From: Polynucleobacter necessarius
GTDB lineage: Bacteria > Pseudomonadota > Gammaproteobacteria > Burkholderiales > Burkholderiaceae
Assembly: GCF_900095205.1 (NCBI RefSeq)
Contig: NZ_LT606951.1
Location: 930,001 to 994,000, forward strand
Reading direction: 5' to 3'
DNA: 64,000 nt
Position numbers and translations under genes: made by a program. Shown piece by piece: positions 1 to 11,757 of the stretch. Position 1 is the stretch's first letter. Every line of letters begins with the position of its first letter. The notes under the pieces are model-generated. The model did not search any database, was not told the DNA's origin, and was given only the letters and a program-made list of their open reading frames with translations.

Positions 1-918
1 TATGGGGTAACTGGCTCATTAGATCTAATTGAAATATTTAAAACTGTAGCTGATCCTCGCGTTAACCATTTAGTCATGGCTTTTGGTTTGGTATTTATTG
101 TTGCTGGCTTGGCATTTAAGTTGGGTGTAGTGCCATTTCATATGTGGGTGCCTGATGTCTATCAAGGTGCACCTACTGCTGTGACTCTGATGATCGCTGC
201 AGCACCCAAGTTAGCAGCCTTTGCTTTGTTATTCCGTTTGCTAGTGAACACCTTGTTACCATTGTTGGGTGACTGGCAACCCATGTTGGTTTTATTGGCT
301 GTGTTATCGCTAGTGGTTGGAAACGTAACTGCCATCGCACAAACCAATATTAAGCGCATGCTTGCTTATTCTGCGACTGCACAAATGGGTTTTGTACTAT
401 TAGGCATGTTGTCCGTATTTGATGACCACGCATTTAGCGCTGCAATGTTCTACGCAATTACCTATGTATTAACTACATTGGGTACTTTCGGTTTATTGAT
501 GGTGTTATCTCGCAAAGGTTATGATTGCGAAACCCTGGATGGCCTAAAAGGCCTCAATAAAAAGCATCCTTGGTTTGCATTTATTGGCTTAGTAATGATG
601 TTCTCTTTGGCAGGTATTCCGCCAACAGTTGGATTTTCAGCTAAGTTAGGCGTATTAGAGGCTTTGGTAGATTCTGAGCACACTTTCCTTGCGGTAATCG
701 CGGTCATGGCTTCCTTGATTGGCGCTTTTTATTACCTGAGAGTGGTAAAGGTGATGTACTTTGACGAGCCAGAGCATGAAATTACCGTAACAGGCTCTGG
801 TTTTGCCAAAGGCATATTGAGTCTGAATAGTATTTTGGTATTGGTCATTGGCATAGTTCCTGCAGGCTTAATGGGTCTTTGCTTGGATGCTATGCGTCGG
901 ACTTTGCTTGGTTCATAA
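1..918 (+). CDS. nuoN: NADH-quinone oxidoreductase subunit N (3' part)
   Basis: Membrane subunit of respiratory complex I, related to Mrp-type antiporters, in the proton-pumping arm. The frame is open from base 1 to the stop at 916-918, so the N-terminal part lies outside the window. The visible protein is a run of hydrophobic helices with the conserved [17 protein letters not shown] segment near the start and a [11 protein letters not shown] segment after it, both typical of the NuoN/NuoM/NuoL family. Last position in the operon is usual for nuoN in betaproteobacteria and a hairpin terminator follows directly. No lesions are seen, consistent with respiration being kept. Confidence 0.95.
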   Translation, partial: YGVTGSLDLIEIFKTVADPRVNHLVMAFGLVFIVAGLAFKLGVVPFHMWVPDVYQGAPTAVTLMIAAAPKLAAFALLFRLLVNTLLPLLGDWQPMLVLLAVLSLVVGNVTAIAQTNIKRMLAYSATAQMGFVLLGMLSVFDDHAFSAAMFYAITYVLTTLGTFGLLMVLSRKGYDCETLDGLKGLNKKHPWFAFIGLVMMFSLAGIPPTVGFSAKLGVLEALVDSEHTFLAVIAVMASLIGAFYYLRVVKVMYFDEPEHEITVTGSGFAKGILSLNSILVLVIGIVPAGLMGLCLDAMRRTLLGS

Positions 919-937
919 CAGACATTAAATGCTATCT

Positions 938-967
938 AAAGGCTCCGAAAGGGGCCTTTATTGTTTT
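938..967 (+). terminator. Rho-independent terminator after nuoN
   Basis: Nine-base-pair stem AAAGGCTCC / GGGGCCTTT (one G-U pair) with a GAAA loop at 947-950, followed by a T-rich ATTGTTTT tail. It ends the nuo operon. The rest of 919-1040 holds no gene. Confidence 0.85.
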
Positions 968-1040
968 AGAAGCAACCAAACTGACATCTTATTTCTATAA
1001 GATTTCTTATTTACTCTTACTAAATAATTGAGCGATATTC

Positions 1041-1647
1041 ATGTTTGAAAAATCATTTGAAGATTTACCAATTGGTGATGATCACCTGCGCGAGGAGCGC
1101 GTCTCTGGAGAGGACATTTATGGCGGTATATTCCTAAAAATGAAGCGGGATACAGTGGCTATGCCCGATGGTCAGGAGGCTATCCGTGAATATTTAACGC
1201 ATCCCTGGCGCAGTATAAGCTATAGTCGCCATATTGAACGATGGTAGGGTGCTCTTAGAGCGTCAATATCGCTACCCAATAGCAAAAACTTGTATTGAAA
1301 TTCCTGCTGGAAAATTAGATCCCAACGAAGAGCATTTGATTTGTGCTCAACGAGAACTGGAGGAGGAGACGCGGGTTATAGGGCAAATAAATGGAGTTTT
1401 ATAAGGCGAATTCATCCAGTCATATCGTGCTCAACCGAGTTCATTGATATCTACTTGGCAGAAGATTTGGTCCCAGGCAAAAGCCATCTTGATGAAGAAG
1501 AATTTCTGGATGTATTCGCTGCGCCTCTAGAGCAGTTAATAGCATGGGGTTGAGGTTGATGAGATTACTGATGTGAAAACGACTATTTCAGCTTACTGGC
1601 TTGACCGATATCGCCGGGGACTGGTGAAGGCTACTCCAATCGAATAG
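1041..1647 (+). pseudogene. nudF: NUDIX hydrolase (ADP-ribose pyrophosphatase-like), broken
   Basis: Would hydrolyse ADP-ribose or similar nucleoside diphosphates. The N-terminus (MFEKSFEDLP) is open to 1247. A +1 shift near 1210 is needed to continue into the ERQYRYP and Nudix-box region (GKLDP...RELEEE, about 1309-1370), and that second frame also holds an in-frame TAA just after the shift. A further indel near 1371 interrupts the box at its final Gly, and an extra G near 1550 shifts the tail, which ends at 1647 (AYWLDRYRRGL...). At least three frameshifts plus one nonsense codon mean no functional enzyme. Position after nuoN is the usual betaproteobacterial context. Confidence 0.85.
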
Positions 1648-1712
1648 ACCATATCCAAACCCGTTTAAAATGGAGGTGTTGAATTTATCACTTTTGCCCT
1701 TATATACGTTCT

Positions 1713-2198
1713 ATGAAAGTTTATAACTTAGCCTGCCCCTTAGATCATCGCTTTGAAGGATGGTTTGCCTCTGAAGAGGATTGTCTTGCGCAGCAAGATA
1801 AAGGCATTTTGGCGTGTCCAGTATGTGACAGTACGGAGATAACCCGTATGCCATCAGCCCCGCACATCGCTAAGTCCAGCTCAACTGAAATGACGTCTCC
1901 AAGGCTTGAATCAGAAAGCTTGACGGGGGGAGTCGTGGCGCTTACCGGTAGTGATCATTCTCAGCTAGAAGCCCAAGTTCAAGCTGCATTCTTAAAGGGA
2001 ATGCGAGAGCTGATGGGTCGAGCGGAGGATGTCGGTGAGTCGTTTGCTGATGAGGCTAGAAAAATTCACTACAAAGAATTTCCTGAGAGAAGCATTCGGG
2101 GTCAGACAACCCTAGATGAAGCTGAGGCCTTGAGGGAGGAGGGGATTGATGTGCTGTCGATGCCCATGATTCCTGCCTTGAAAAATACTCTTCAGTAG
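1713..2198 (+). CDS. DUF1178 family protein
   Basis: Intact 161-residue protein of a conserved proteobacterial family of unknown function. The N-terminus has the family pattern: a CPLDHRFEGWF stretch at residues 8-18, then a CPVC pair near residues 35-38, suggesting a small zinc-binding ribbon. The middle is Ser/Thr-rich and the C-terminal half contains a conserved RSIRGQTTLDEA-like segment. It normally sits just downstream of the NUDIX gene, as here. The start at 1713 is the only one that preserves the MKVYNLACP family N-terminus. No lesions. Confidence 0.85.
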   Translation: MKVYNLACPLDHRFEGWFASEEDCLAQQDKGILACPVCDSTEITRMPSAPHIAKSSSTEMTSPRLESESLTGGVVALTGSDHSQLEAQVQAAFLKGMRELMGRAEDVGESFADEARKIHYKEFPERSIRGQTTLDEAEALREEGIDVLSMPMIPALKNTLQ

Positions 2199-2282
2199 TA
2201 AAGCTTGCCCCTAAATCCCCTATACTTGCTTGGGAGCCCATTTTTGGGCTGAAAACAACTCAACATCATAGGAATATCACCT

Positions 2283-3036
<754 letters not shown>

Positions 3037-3085
3037 GTTAATTCGGTATCTGTAACATACATTAGTATAAGAAGGTATATCTTCT

Positions 3086-3590
3086 GTGACTTTCTTGGAT
3101 ATTCTTGCTCTGTTATGGCAAGGGGCTTCTTATACAGTTATTGTTACGCTCGTTTGTTCTTTAACGGGGCTAGCGGTTGGTTTGGTGCTCGCTAGCCTTC
3201 GTCGACTTCATCTTCCTATTCTCACTTTTAGCTGAGGTATTTCGGGGCGCATTTAATTCGGTAGATCCATCAGAGGTGCTTGCGGCGCAGGCCATGGGTA
3301 TGAGTCGCATTCAGGTGCTTTGGTATATCGAGCTGCCTCAGATGCTGCGATTTTCTGCCCCCGGCATGGTGAATGAGTTTACCTCAATCCTTAAATTCTC
3401 CCCATTTGCCTATACCGTTGGAATTCCAGAAATCACGAAGCAGGCGATGACCCTGACATCTACCACCTTGCGAGGTGTAGAAATTTATCTTGCAGTTGGT
3501 GTTTTGTATTTCGTCATTTATCGAATCTGCCTGTTTGGCGTACAGATTTTGAGTAAACGCTTTCAAATTCCAAGGATTAATCCTGCATGA
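3086..3590 (+). pseudogene. Amino-acid ABC transporter permease, internally deleted
   Basis: HisM/GlnP-type inner-membrane permease. A GTG start at 3086 opens a first helix region ending at a TGA at 3233 (…LASLRRLHLP). The downstream part is in another frame from the EVFRGAF motif through the EAA loop (EVLAAQAMGMS) to a stop at 3590. The middle of the family, including the segment carrying the usual FRGTPLL-type motif, is missing: only about 165 codons remain against the usual 215 or so. So there is both a frameshift and a deletion of roughly 50 codons near 3220. Confidence 0.8.
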
Positions 3591-3639
3591 TGTCACTACT
3601 CAAATTCACACATTCAATTTTTTTCTGAGAGGATGACGC

Positions 3640-4374
3640 GTGGCGTTAATACAAGTTCGAGATCTCGTTAAAGAGTTTGATGGTCAAACCATTTTATCTA
3701 ATATCAACCTGGATTTAAATGAGGGCGATGTTAGGGTATTAATGGGAGCCTCTGGCTCAGGTAAATCTACTCTGTTGCGTTGTTTAAATCGCTTGGTTGA
3801 GCGCCCACCTCTGGGTCAATTGTCTTTAGAGGCAACGAAGTGCTTGACTCTAACGTCAATGTCCGAGAATTGCGTAAGCAGATTGGATTTGTGTTTCAAC
3901 AATTTGCTCTCTATAGTCATCTCACAGCACTAAATAACGTTTCACTTGGTTTGCGAGAACTGCATGGCATGGGTAAGTCTGAGGCCAATGAGAGGGCGCT
4001 CTTAGAGCCCTCTCATTTGGATATGGCCTCACATCAAGACAAGTATCCTTCTCAGTTGTCTGGAGTCAGAAGCAACGAGTTGCAATTGCTCGTGCCTTGG
4101 CGATGGACCCCGCAGTGCTTGTAATGGATGAGCCCACTTCAGCTTTAGATCCAGTCATGTCGAGAGATGTAGCTGATTTAATTAATCGCTTGCATAGCGA
4201 GAGGGCATTTCTATGATTTGCGTGACCCATGATTTAAATTTGGCCCGCAATATATCCGATACGGCGATGTTCTTAGATCGTGGCGTTATTCGCGCAAATG
4301 ATCGTATTGCTATGCTTGCTAAACATCCAGATCCAGAGATTCAAGCATTCTTTGGAAGCGAGGAAAAGGTTTGA
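3640..4374 (+). pseudogene. Amino-acid ABC transporter ATP-binding protein, broken
   Basis: GlnQ/HisP-type ATPase. Walker A (GASGSGKST) is intact near residue 36 in the first frame. The frame is lost near 3835, resumes with the Q-loop (FVFQQFALYSHLT), then is lost again near 4060 at the ABC signature, where the GGQ part of LSGGQ is scrambled. Walker B ([12 protein letters not shown]) and the H-loop (CVTHDLN) lie in a third frame ending at 4374. Another 1-nt change is needed near 4200. The next permease start overlaps the stop (TGATG-type coupling). Confidence 0.88.
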
Positions 4375-5041
4375 TGAGCACCTGGCCTTCCTTTGCGAGA
4401 GATCTTTCGGAGCAGATGCCATTAATCTTGGCTGGCTTGCTAAAGACAATTGAGCTCGCCGGCCTCATTAGTATTTCTGGACTGGTCTTGGGCGTAGCAG
4501 TTTTTTTATCTCACTCTTAGTAAATATGGCGTCGTACGCAAATGTATTAATGGATACATCCCCTTCTTTATTGGGATGCCTCTGATTGTTTTGTTATTTT
4601 TAATGTACTACGGCTTGCCGCAGTGGGGTATTCGTTTATCTCCATTTACAGTAGCCTTTTATTGGCTTTGCCTTTAATGTTGCTGCCTATAACGCAGCCT
4701 ATATGAAGACTGCTTATAACGGTTTAGACAAGACACAACTAGAGGCTGCTAGCGCTCAAGGATTTGCACCTTTGCAAATATTTTGCCTGATTACTTTGCC
4801 ACAAGTGATGCGCTTATCTATTCCAGCGCTAACCAATCAAGTAATTGCAAATTTAAAAGATAGTTCTGTCGCTTTCTTAATCCAGTACACCGAATTTTTC
4901 GCATAAATTCAAGAATTAGCCGCAGCCAATTTCCAATTCTTTAAAGCATATTTAGTAGCAGCCTTAGTATATTTAGCTCTCGTTTCTATCGTCGTCTTGT
5001 ACGTACGTGCAATCGAGCGGCGCTGCTTTATTCCAGCTTAG
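4374..5041 (+). pseudogene. Second amino-acid ABC transporter permease, broken
   Basis: Starts MSTWPSFARDL at 4374, overlapping the ATPase stop. Frame ends at a TAG near 4520, continues in another frame (PFFIGMPLIVLLFLMYYGLP, the expected motif for this permease family), is shifted again near 4655, and the EAA-loop part runs 4703-4906 to a TAA. Beyond that TAA the same frame stays homologous (IQELAAANFQFFKAY...) to 5041, so the TAA is a nonsense mutation. Three or more lesions. Confidence 0.85.
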
Positions 5042-5062
5042 TCTTTATTTGTATTAGGCAAA

Positions 5063-5095
5063 AAAATAGCGATCTTCGGATCGCTATTTTGTTTA
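5063..5095. terminator. Bidirectional terminator between convergent genes
   Basis: Perfect 12-bp stem AAAATAGCGATC (5063-5074) / GATCGCTATTTT (5079-5090) closed by a TTCG tetraloop. A-rich on one side and T-rich on the other, so it can serve the ABC operon (plus) and the dehydrogenase gene (minus). Confidence 0.9.
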
Positions 5096-5112
5096 GTAAA
5101 GATCTTGCTAAA

Positions 5113-6643
5113 TTATTTGGATGTCGGCATAACAAACTCTGCCCCTTTAGCAATGCTTTCAGGCCAGCGCTGCATCACGCTCTTTTGCTTGGTATAGAAG
5201 CGGACACCTTCCTTGCCGTATGCATGCATATCGCCAAAGATCGATTTTTTTCAACCACCAAATCCATGCCAAGCCATTGGCACGGGAATAGGTACATTAA
5301 TACCCACCATGCCAACTTGAACGCGGCGAGCAAATTCACGGGAAATATTGCCATCGCTTGTAAAGCAAGCTACGCCATTGCCAAACTCACATGAATTTAC
5401 AAGGTTTAAAGCGTCTGTAAAATTAGCAACACGTAAGCAGGATAGAACTGGTCCAAAGATTTCTTCTAGATAAATCTTCATATCTGGAGTGACGTTATCA
5501 AATAAGGTCCCCCCAATAAAGAAGCCATTTTCGTTGCCAGGAACTTTCAGTCCACGACCATCTACAAGCAACTTTGCGCCGAAAGCTACACCCGCTCTAT
5601 CGATATAGCCAGTAATGCGCTCAAGAGCTGCCTTAGTGACAATAGGGCCCGTTTCGGCATCAAGCTCTCCATACCATTTTAACTTTGAGAGTTTTGGTAC
5701 ATTCAATCAATTTAAGCATGATCTTATCTGCAACATCACCAACCAATACAGCTACAGAAATCGCCATACAGCGCTCGCCAGCAGAGCCATATGCGGCTCT
5801 CCTACGAGTGCATCAATGGCTTTATCAATATCGGCATCAGGCGGCATGATGACCATATGATTCTTTGCGCCACCCAATGCTTGGGAGCGCTTACCAAAGT
5901 GGGCGCAACGCTCGTAAGTATAGTTAGCAATTGGAGTTGAACCTACAAAATTTACTGCTTTGATATCGGGGTTCTCAATCAATGCATCAACTGCCTCTTT
6001 ATCGCCTTGGATAACGTTGAATACTCCATCTGGTAATCCTGCTTCCTTAAGGAGTTTGGCCATAAATAAGGATGCAGATGGATCTGTTGGGCTTGGCTTC
6101 AAAATAAAGGTATTGCCACAAGCGATGGCCATTGGGAACATCCACATTGGCACCATTACTGGGAAGTTAAAAGGAGTAATACCGGCTACCACTCCTAAGG
6201 GTTGGCGCATGACCCAGTTTACCAATATCTGTAGAAACTTGCTCTGTATAGTCGCCTTTGAGTAACTCTGGGATACCTGTTGCAAACTCAACAATTTCAA
6301 TGCCACGGGTTACTTCACCTTGAGCATCAGTAAATACTTTGCCGTGTTCAGCGGTAATAATGGCAGCTAATTCATCGCGATTGGCATTTAATAGCTCAAG
6401 GTACTTAAAGAGAATGCGCGCACGACGCAACGGGCTTGTTTGACTTCAGGTCTCAAATGCTTTTTGAGTAACTGCCACTGCAGCATCAACTTCTTTGCGG
6501 CTGGCAAGCGCAACACGACGAGCAACGATTCCTTTTGTTGGATTGTGCACGTCGGCGAAGCGACCATCTTTTGGGTTGACCACATTACCGCCAACATAGT
6601 GGCCAATATCTTCTTTTAATTCAAAGGCTTGAGGTGCGTTCAT
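5113..6643 (-). pseudogene. mmsA: Methylmalonate-semialdehyde dehydrogenase (CoA-acylating), broken
   Basis: Would convert methylmalonate semialdehyde to propionyl-CoA in valine/inositol catabolism. Start at 6643 (MNAPQAFELKED...), with frame changes near 6450, 6220-6240, 5790, 5705-5750 and 5250. Recognisable parts in order: N-terminus, the [16 protein letters not shown] loop, [10 protein letters not shown], the FVGSTPIA cofactor-binding turn, the GERCMAIS catalytic-Cys loop (now out of frame, about 5765), EEIFGPVL, and a C-terminus [13 protein letters not shown] ending at 5113. At least four frameshifts. Confidence 0.9.
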
Positions 6644-6804
6644 AGTCTCTTGTGGTGAGTAATTTAAAGTTTTGGGTAAAAAAGTCGCCTGGCTGGATGG
6701 CCTGCATAACTTCTCTGTCTCGTTTATTCTGCTTTTTAAGTATTCTATCGCTTTATGACTATTTTCGTATTTTTGACCTATTTTTAGGCTTTTTAAGGCA
6801 ATCC

Positions 6805-7927
6805 ATGAGTCTTTTATTCTCCAGTTACACCCTTCATTCCCCGCGTGGACCTCTAGAGCTGGCCAACCGTATCGTTGTAGCCCCAATGTGTCAATACTCG
6901 GCCAATAACGGCGAAGCTACAGACTGGCATCTAATGCATTGGGGAAATTTACTCAATAGTGGGGCAGCGCTCTTCATCATTGAGGCTACTGGGGTCAATC
7001 CAGAGGCCAGAATTACTCCTGCCTGTCTTGGTTTGTGGGGATGACCGTACCGAGGCAGCGCTCAAAGACAAGCTGACTCGTGCGCGGGCCTTAGCCCCAG
7101 CAACTCCGGTTTTTATTCAACTAGCTCATGCTGGGCGTAAGACCTCTAGCGCCACTCTATGGGATGGCGGACAATTGCTTGCTCAGGATAAGGGTGGGTG
7201 GGAGACCTTGGCACCCTCTGCAATACCTCAGCTTGAAGGAGAGCGTCTACCCCACGAATTAAGCAAGCAAGAGTTGAAACAACTGATTGAAGACTTTGTT
7301 TCGTCGGCAAAGCGCGCTGATCGTGTTGGTGTTGATGGTATAGAACTGCATGGTGCTCATGGGTATCTTTTGCATCAATTTCTATCGCCTATTGCAAATC
7401 AACGCACCGATGAATATGGTGGATCTTTTGAAAACAGAATTCGCTTTCCTTTAGAGTTGTTTGCAGCTGTAAGAGCAGCTTATCAAGGCGTGCTTGGCGT
7501 CCGCATATCGGCTAGTGATTGGATTGAAGGAGGGTGGACACCTCAAGAGACTGCAGAATTTGCTAAAAAACTCAAACCTATGGGATGTGATTTTGTTCAC
7601 ATTTCCTCAGGAGGTATTTCGCCAAAGCAAAAGATTGCTATTGGTTCAAACTATCAAGTGCTGTTTGCAAAAATTGTTAAGGATGAGTCAGGCTTGCCAA
7701 CCATGACGGTCGGTTTAATTACAGACCCTCAGCAAGCCGAAGATATTTTGCAGGCGGGTAATGCAGATTTAATTGCTTTGGCAAGAGCCTTTTTATATAA
7801 ACCACGTTGGGCTTGGGAAGCTGCTGCGGCTTTGGATGGAACGGTAACAGCTAATGAGCGTTATTGGCGCTGCTTGCCACGTGAAGCACAAGCAGTATTT
7901 GGTAGCGTAAAAATTGGGCAAAGATAA
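6805..7927 (+). pseudogene. NADH:flavin oxidoreductase / old yellow enzyme (YqjM-like), one frameshift
   Basis: FMN-dependent ene-reductase of the YqjM class. The start MSLLFSSYTLHSP at 6805 precedes the class-III Cys/Tyr motif (APMCQYS). The frame breaks near 7035-7040, where TTGTGGGGATGAC holds one G too many for LGLW-DDRTEAAL. The rest to 7927 is intact, with the substrate-binding pair in GIELHGAHGYLLHQF, the QRTDEYGGS motif and the FMN phosphate-binding ALARAFLY region. A single 1-nt insertion, so this is either a young pseudogene or a sequence error; the broken neighbours favour the former. Confidence 0.8.
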
Positions 7928-7956
7928 GCCTCAATAATAAAAATCTGGAGACAACG

Positions 7957-8933
7957 ATGAATAAAAATAGAGTGATAGGTAACGTGTTGGCGGTATTAAG
8001 CGTCGGCTTGGTGGGATTTGCATCTGCACAGTCATTTCCGGATAGGCCGATTACCTTGGTTGTGCCAAATCCTCCAGGTGGACTTGTTGATACCTCTGCG
8101 CGCCTATTAAGCGAGCCTTTAACACGGGTGATTGATCAGCCAGTCATAGTCTAACAAGCCAGGCGCGAGCGGTAATACCGCCTATCAGTATGTTGCTAAA
8201 GCAAAGTCAGATGGTTACACCTTGCTGATTTCATATTCCGGTTATCACGTTGGCAACCCCGCTTTATTTGAAAAATTACCTTGGGGATCCTATTAAGGAT
8301 TTTTCCCCTGTAGCCTTGTTAACGGTTTCTACTAATGTGATTGCTGTTCATCTCTCCGTGCCGGTAAACAATCTTAAGGAGCTGATTGCTTATGCGAAGG
8401 CTAACCCTGGCGAGTTAAATTACGCCTCACAAGGAAATGGCTCGGTATCCCATATTGGTACAGAAATTTTTAAGCAGACCACCGGTGTAGATATGGTTCA
8501 CGTACCTTATAAAGGTTCTGGTCCTGCGATTCAGAATGTTTTAGCAGGGCAAGCAGCGCAAGTATTTATCAGTACGCCTCCATCAGTAATGCAGCACGTT
8601 CAAAGTGACAAGCTTAAGGGATTGGTGGTTACTGGTAAAAACCGTCACCCTGGTATGCCAAACGTGCCGACTACCGCTGAAGCTGGTCTTCCCTCATTTC
8701 AATTGGAATCATGGGTTGCTTTGTATGCACCTGCTGGCACGCCTGCGCCCATCATCACTAAGTTGACCAATTCAGTAAAACAGAGTTTGGCCATGCCAGA
8801 AATTAAAGAGCGCTCAGATGCTGTGGGAGTAGAGCTGCGCTATCTCAATCCAGCGCAAACCGACGCGCTACTGAAGAAAGAAATTCCTTGCTGGGGTAAA
8901 GCCATTAAGGCTGCAAACATTACACTCGATTAA
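7957..8933 (+). pseudogene. Bug/TctC-family solute-binding receptor, broken
   Basis: Periplasmic receptor of the tripartite tricarboxylate transporter type, very common in Burkholderiales. A signal peptide (MNKNRVIG...GFASA) and the family start SFPDRPITLVVPNPPGG are present. The frame stops at about 8152, where a 2-nt loss turns the expected VDNKPGASG into a stop. A second change near 8250-8290 is needed before DPIKDFSPVALL. The remainder is open (YASQGNGSVSHIGTE, HVPYKGSGPA, LESWVALYAPAGTP) to 8933. Preceding OYE gene may have been co-transcribed. Confidence 0.88.
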
Positions 8934-8940
8934 GTAAATT

Positions 8941-10254
8941 TTATGCCTGATCTCGCAAAACGGGATCAGGTAATGCAAGCGCAAAAGCTCTCGCAGCACT
9001 GAGTAAGAAATGATCTTTCCCTGGGCCCGCTATGAGCTGTATGCCTACCGGTAAACCATTAGGGCCAAAGCCCATATTCAGGTTGATGCATGGCAAACCT
9101 AAGAGAGTCCCATCCTCTACAAAAAATGGGATCTCCCGTACCATCCTTGATGTTTGGGGCTTCGCCAATAGCGCTAGGAGCAATCAAGATGTCGATCTCA
9201 TTGCTAAATAATTCTGCAACAGATGCTCTTGCCTTATTGGTAAATTGCAAATCTTTGGCATATTGTTCGTAGGTAATTTCTGCGCCTTCGCACATTTGTC
9301 TACTGAGCTGTGGACTTAGTTTCTTAGGGTAGTGAATATGCTCGAACGCTAGACTTCGAGACATCTCAGAGAGCATGATGCGAGATTGTGCTTGGGCAAG
9401 TCCATCACAAGCCTTGGTAATTTTTGGTCTCCAACAACTCCTTTGGAGATTGCTTCAGCTGCGTGACGTGCAACAGCAAGTGCAGTTGCTGTTTCCTTGT
9501 GCGCAAGCGACCAATTGGATGTTTTGCAGATACCAATGCGGGGTTTATTCTGCAAAGTCTCAATTTTTGCAAGGCGATGATCACCGCTCATTGCGGCAAC
9601 GCCTAAACCAACATCTTCGATGGTTCTGCCGAAGCATCCCATGGTATCAAGGGTAATGGAAAGGCTTTTAATACCAGCGATACTTACTTTACCCAAGCTT
9701 GGTTTAAAGCCAACGATGCCGCTAAAAGGATGCTGGTCGAATAATTGAGCCAGCTGTTTAGCTGCCCGTAGCTAGGGGGCACCATAAAGTCTGCAATAGC
9801 GGCTGCAGAACCACTAGAAGATTCGCCGGGCGTATGTTTAGGATGGTGGGGGTTAGAAGTGATGCCGCTTTTGAAGGTGGCAAATTCTGTAGTGACTGTT
9901 TTTCCAAGAATGATGCCTCCAGCTTGACGCATCAGGGCTATAGAGACTGCATCAGCACTTGGGTAATGATTTGCATAAATAGGTGACCCGTAGGAAGTGG
10001 GTAGATCGTAGGTGTCATATAGATCCTTTACCCCGATCGGAAGCCCATGCAATATGCCCTGAAAAGCGCCTTTATCTAGGGCTCTAGCTCTAGAGAGGGC
10101 ATTTTCTTTGCCTAGGCTAGCCCCAAGCCTTCACGATGCTTTCTTTTTGACCTATGCGGTCGAGGCAGGAGAGCAATAGATTGGTCGCCTTTATCTTTCT
10201 TTTGGCGAGTGCTTTAATGGCTTGTGTGGCGCTGAGGCTTTCTAGATCTTTCAT
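8941..10254 (-). pseudogene. Amidase (GatA-like, amidase-signature family), broken
   Basis: Amide hydrolase of the amidase-signature family. Start MKDLESLSATQA at 10254; the frame is lost near 10115, resumes with HGLPIGVKDLYDT (the Lys of the Ser-Ser-Lys triad), continues to GESSSGSAAAIAD (the Gly/Ser-rich signature), and breaks again near 9760, 9690, 9365 and 9110-9180. The C-terminal part (NLNMGFGPNGLPVGIQLIAG) ends at 8941. The genuine GatA acts within gatCAB; this lone gene is more likely a catabolic amidase. Confidence 0.87.
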
Positions 10255-10333
10255 TTCACCATTCTACTTATGTGGCGTATGGTCGCAATTTAAGATTTAA
10301 GTCCGAGAAATTTGATTGAAAATAAGTAAGAAA

Positions 10334-11005
10334 ATGAAGCAACATACTGTACGTGAAGCATGGTTAGAAGACGCAGTTCGGCACTTAGAGCCTGTATTTT
10401 CAAAGGCTGGCTACGCAATACCTCCCGTAAGAGTTTCTTGTGGTTTTCCAGCCTCTAGTAGCCCCCGAACGACTTTGGGTCAATGTTGGCCACGTGAGCG
10501 CTCAGGAGGCGGTGTCAATGAGATCTTTATCTCTCCAAAGTTGGACGAGCCTGTTCAGCTTTTGGATATTTTGGTCCATGAGCTCTGTCATGCCGTAGAT
10601 GATTGTTTTAGTGGTCATGGCGAGGATTTCAAAGGAATTGCTCAAACGGTGGGGCTAGAGGGTCCCGCCAGAATGGCGCATGCTACTGAAGAGCTCACTG
10701 TCAAACTGATGATGATTAGCCAAGAACTGGGCCCTTATCCCCATCAGGCGATTGTTTTTCCGCCTCCAAGGCCTAGCAATGCAAGTCGAAGCAAGGCAAA
10801 GTGTGGGCAATGTGGTTATGAAGTCACGCTGCTAAAAAAGTGGGCCAGTTATGGCGCCCCAATCTGCCCTAAAGATAATATTCGGATGCTTGAGGCGGTT
10901 CCAGAGACTATCGAGAGCACGTCTGACTATGACGGCAAATCAATTGAAAAGGGTGGCAAAAACCCCCCGATGAAATTCGCCGCGCTATTAGCTAGACATT
11001 TGTAA
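10334..11005 (+). CDS. SprT-like zinc metalloprotease domain protein
   Basis: Intact. The HELCHAVDD motif (HExxH zinc site, near residue 88) followed by a HGEDF segment gives the third-ligand region of SprT-like proteins. A C-terminal zinc ribbon is suggested by CGQCGY and a later Cys-Pro pair. The ATG at 10334 (MKQHTVREAW) is preferred; an in-frame TTG at 10316 with GAGAAA upstream would add six residues. Stand-alone gene between dead neighbours. Its cellular role is not known from sequence; eukaryotic relatives act in DNA-protein crosslink repair, which should not be assumed here. Confidence 0.8.
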   Translation: MKQHTVREAWLEDAVRHLEPVFSKAGYAIPPVRVSCGFPASSSPRTTLGQCWPRERSGGGVNEIFISPKLDEPVQLLDILVHELCHAVDDCFSGHGEDFKGIAQTVGLEGPARMAHATEELTVKLMMISQELGPYPHQAIVFPPPRPSNASRSKAKCGQCGYEVTLLKKWASYGAPICPKDNIRMLEAVPETIESTSDYDGKSIEKGGKNPPMKFAALLARHL

Positions 11006-11045
11006 AATTTCGATTTAATTCAAAATAATACGAGACAGACTATTT

Positions 11046-11751
11046 ATGAACACCAAAAAGATTTTTAAGAACCCAAAAATTACCGTTATTCCAGGAGATG
11101 GTATTGGTAAAGAGGTAATGCCTGAAGGTGTTCGTGCACTTGAGGCTGCGAACAGAAAATTTAATATCGGCATGCAGTTTGATCATTTTGATTTTGCTAG
11201 ATGTGATTGCTATCTCAAGCACGGCAAGATGATGCCCGATGATTGATTTGATACTCTGATGAAAGTACGATGCCATCTTCTTTGGCGCTGTTAGCATGCC
11301 AGATATTCTTCCAGACCATGTATCTTTGTGGGGAAGTTTGATTCAGTTCCGTGGAGGCTTTGACCAGTACGTCAATCTACGCCCAGTCCGCTTATTGCCT
11401 GGTGTCCCGTGCCCTCTGGCTAATCGCAAGCCAGGCGATATTGACTTCTTTGTTGTTCGTGAAAATACCGAAGGTGAATATTCCAGTGTCGGCGGAAAAA
11501 TGTTTCCCGATACTGATCGTGAATTTGTGATTCAGGAATCAATTTTCATTAGACAGGGAGTCGATCGAATTTTGCAGTACGCTTTTGATTTGGCGAAAAG
11601 TCGTCCAAAAAAGCATTTGACATCAGCAACCAAGTCCAACGGTATTGCTATCACAATGCCATATTAGGATGAACGTGTTGAGGCAATGTCAAAGAAATTT
11701 ACTGATGTAAGAACAGATAATCTAGGTAAGGCGATTGCTGCAGTAATCTAA
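11046..11751 (+). pseudogene. Tartrate/D-malate dehydrogenase (isocitrate dehydrogenase family), deleted
   Basis: Beta-decarboxylating dehydrogenase of the TtuC type. The N-terminal ITVIPGDGIGKEV motif is present, then a frame change near 11245-11290 leads to HVSLWGSLI, YVNLRPVRLLPG and the VRENTEGEYS motif. The conserved Trp in MPYWDERVEAM is TAG (11665-11667), a nonsense change. After EAMSKKF the frame passes directly into TDVRTDNLGKAIAAVI, the extreme C-terminus, so well over 100 codons carrying the catalytic Asp and NAD sites have been deleted in frame. Confidence 0.88.
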
Positions 11752-11757
11752 TGAAGT

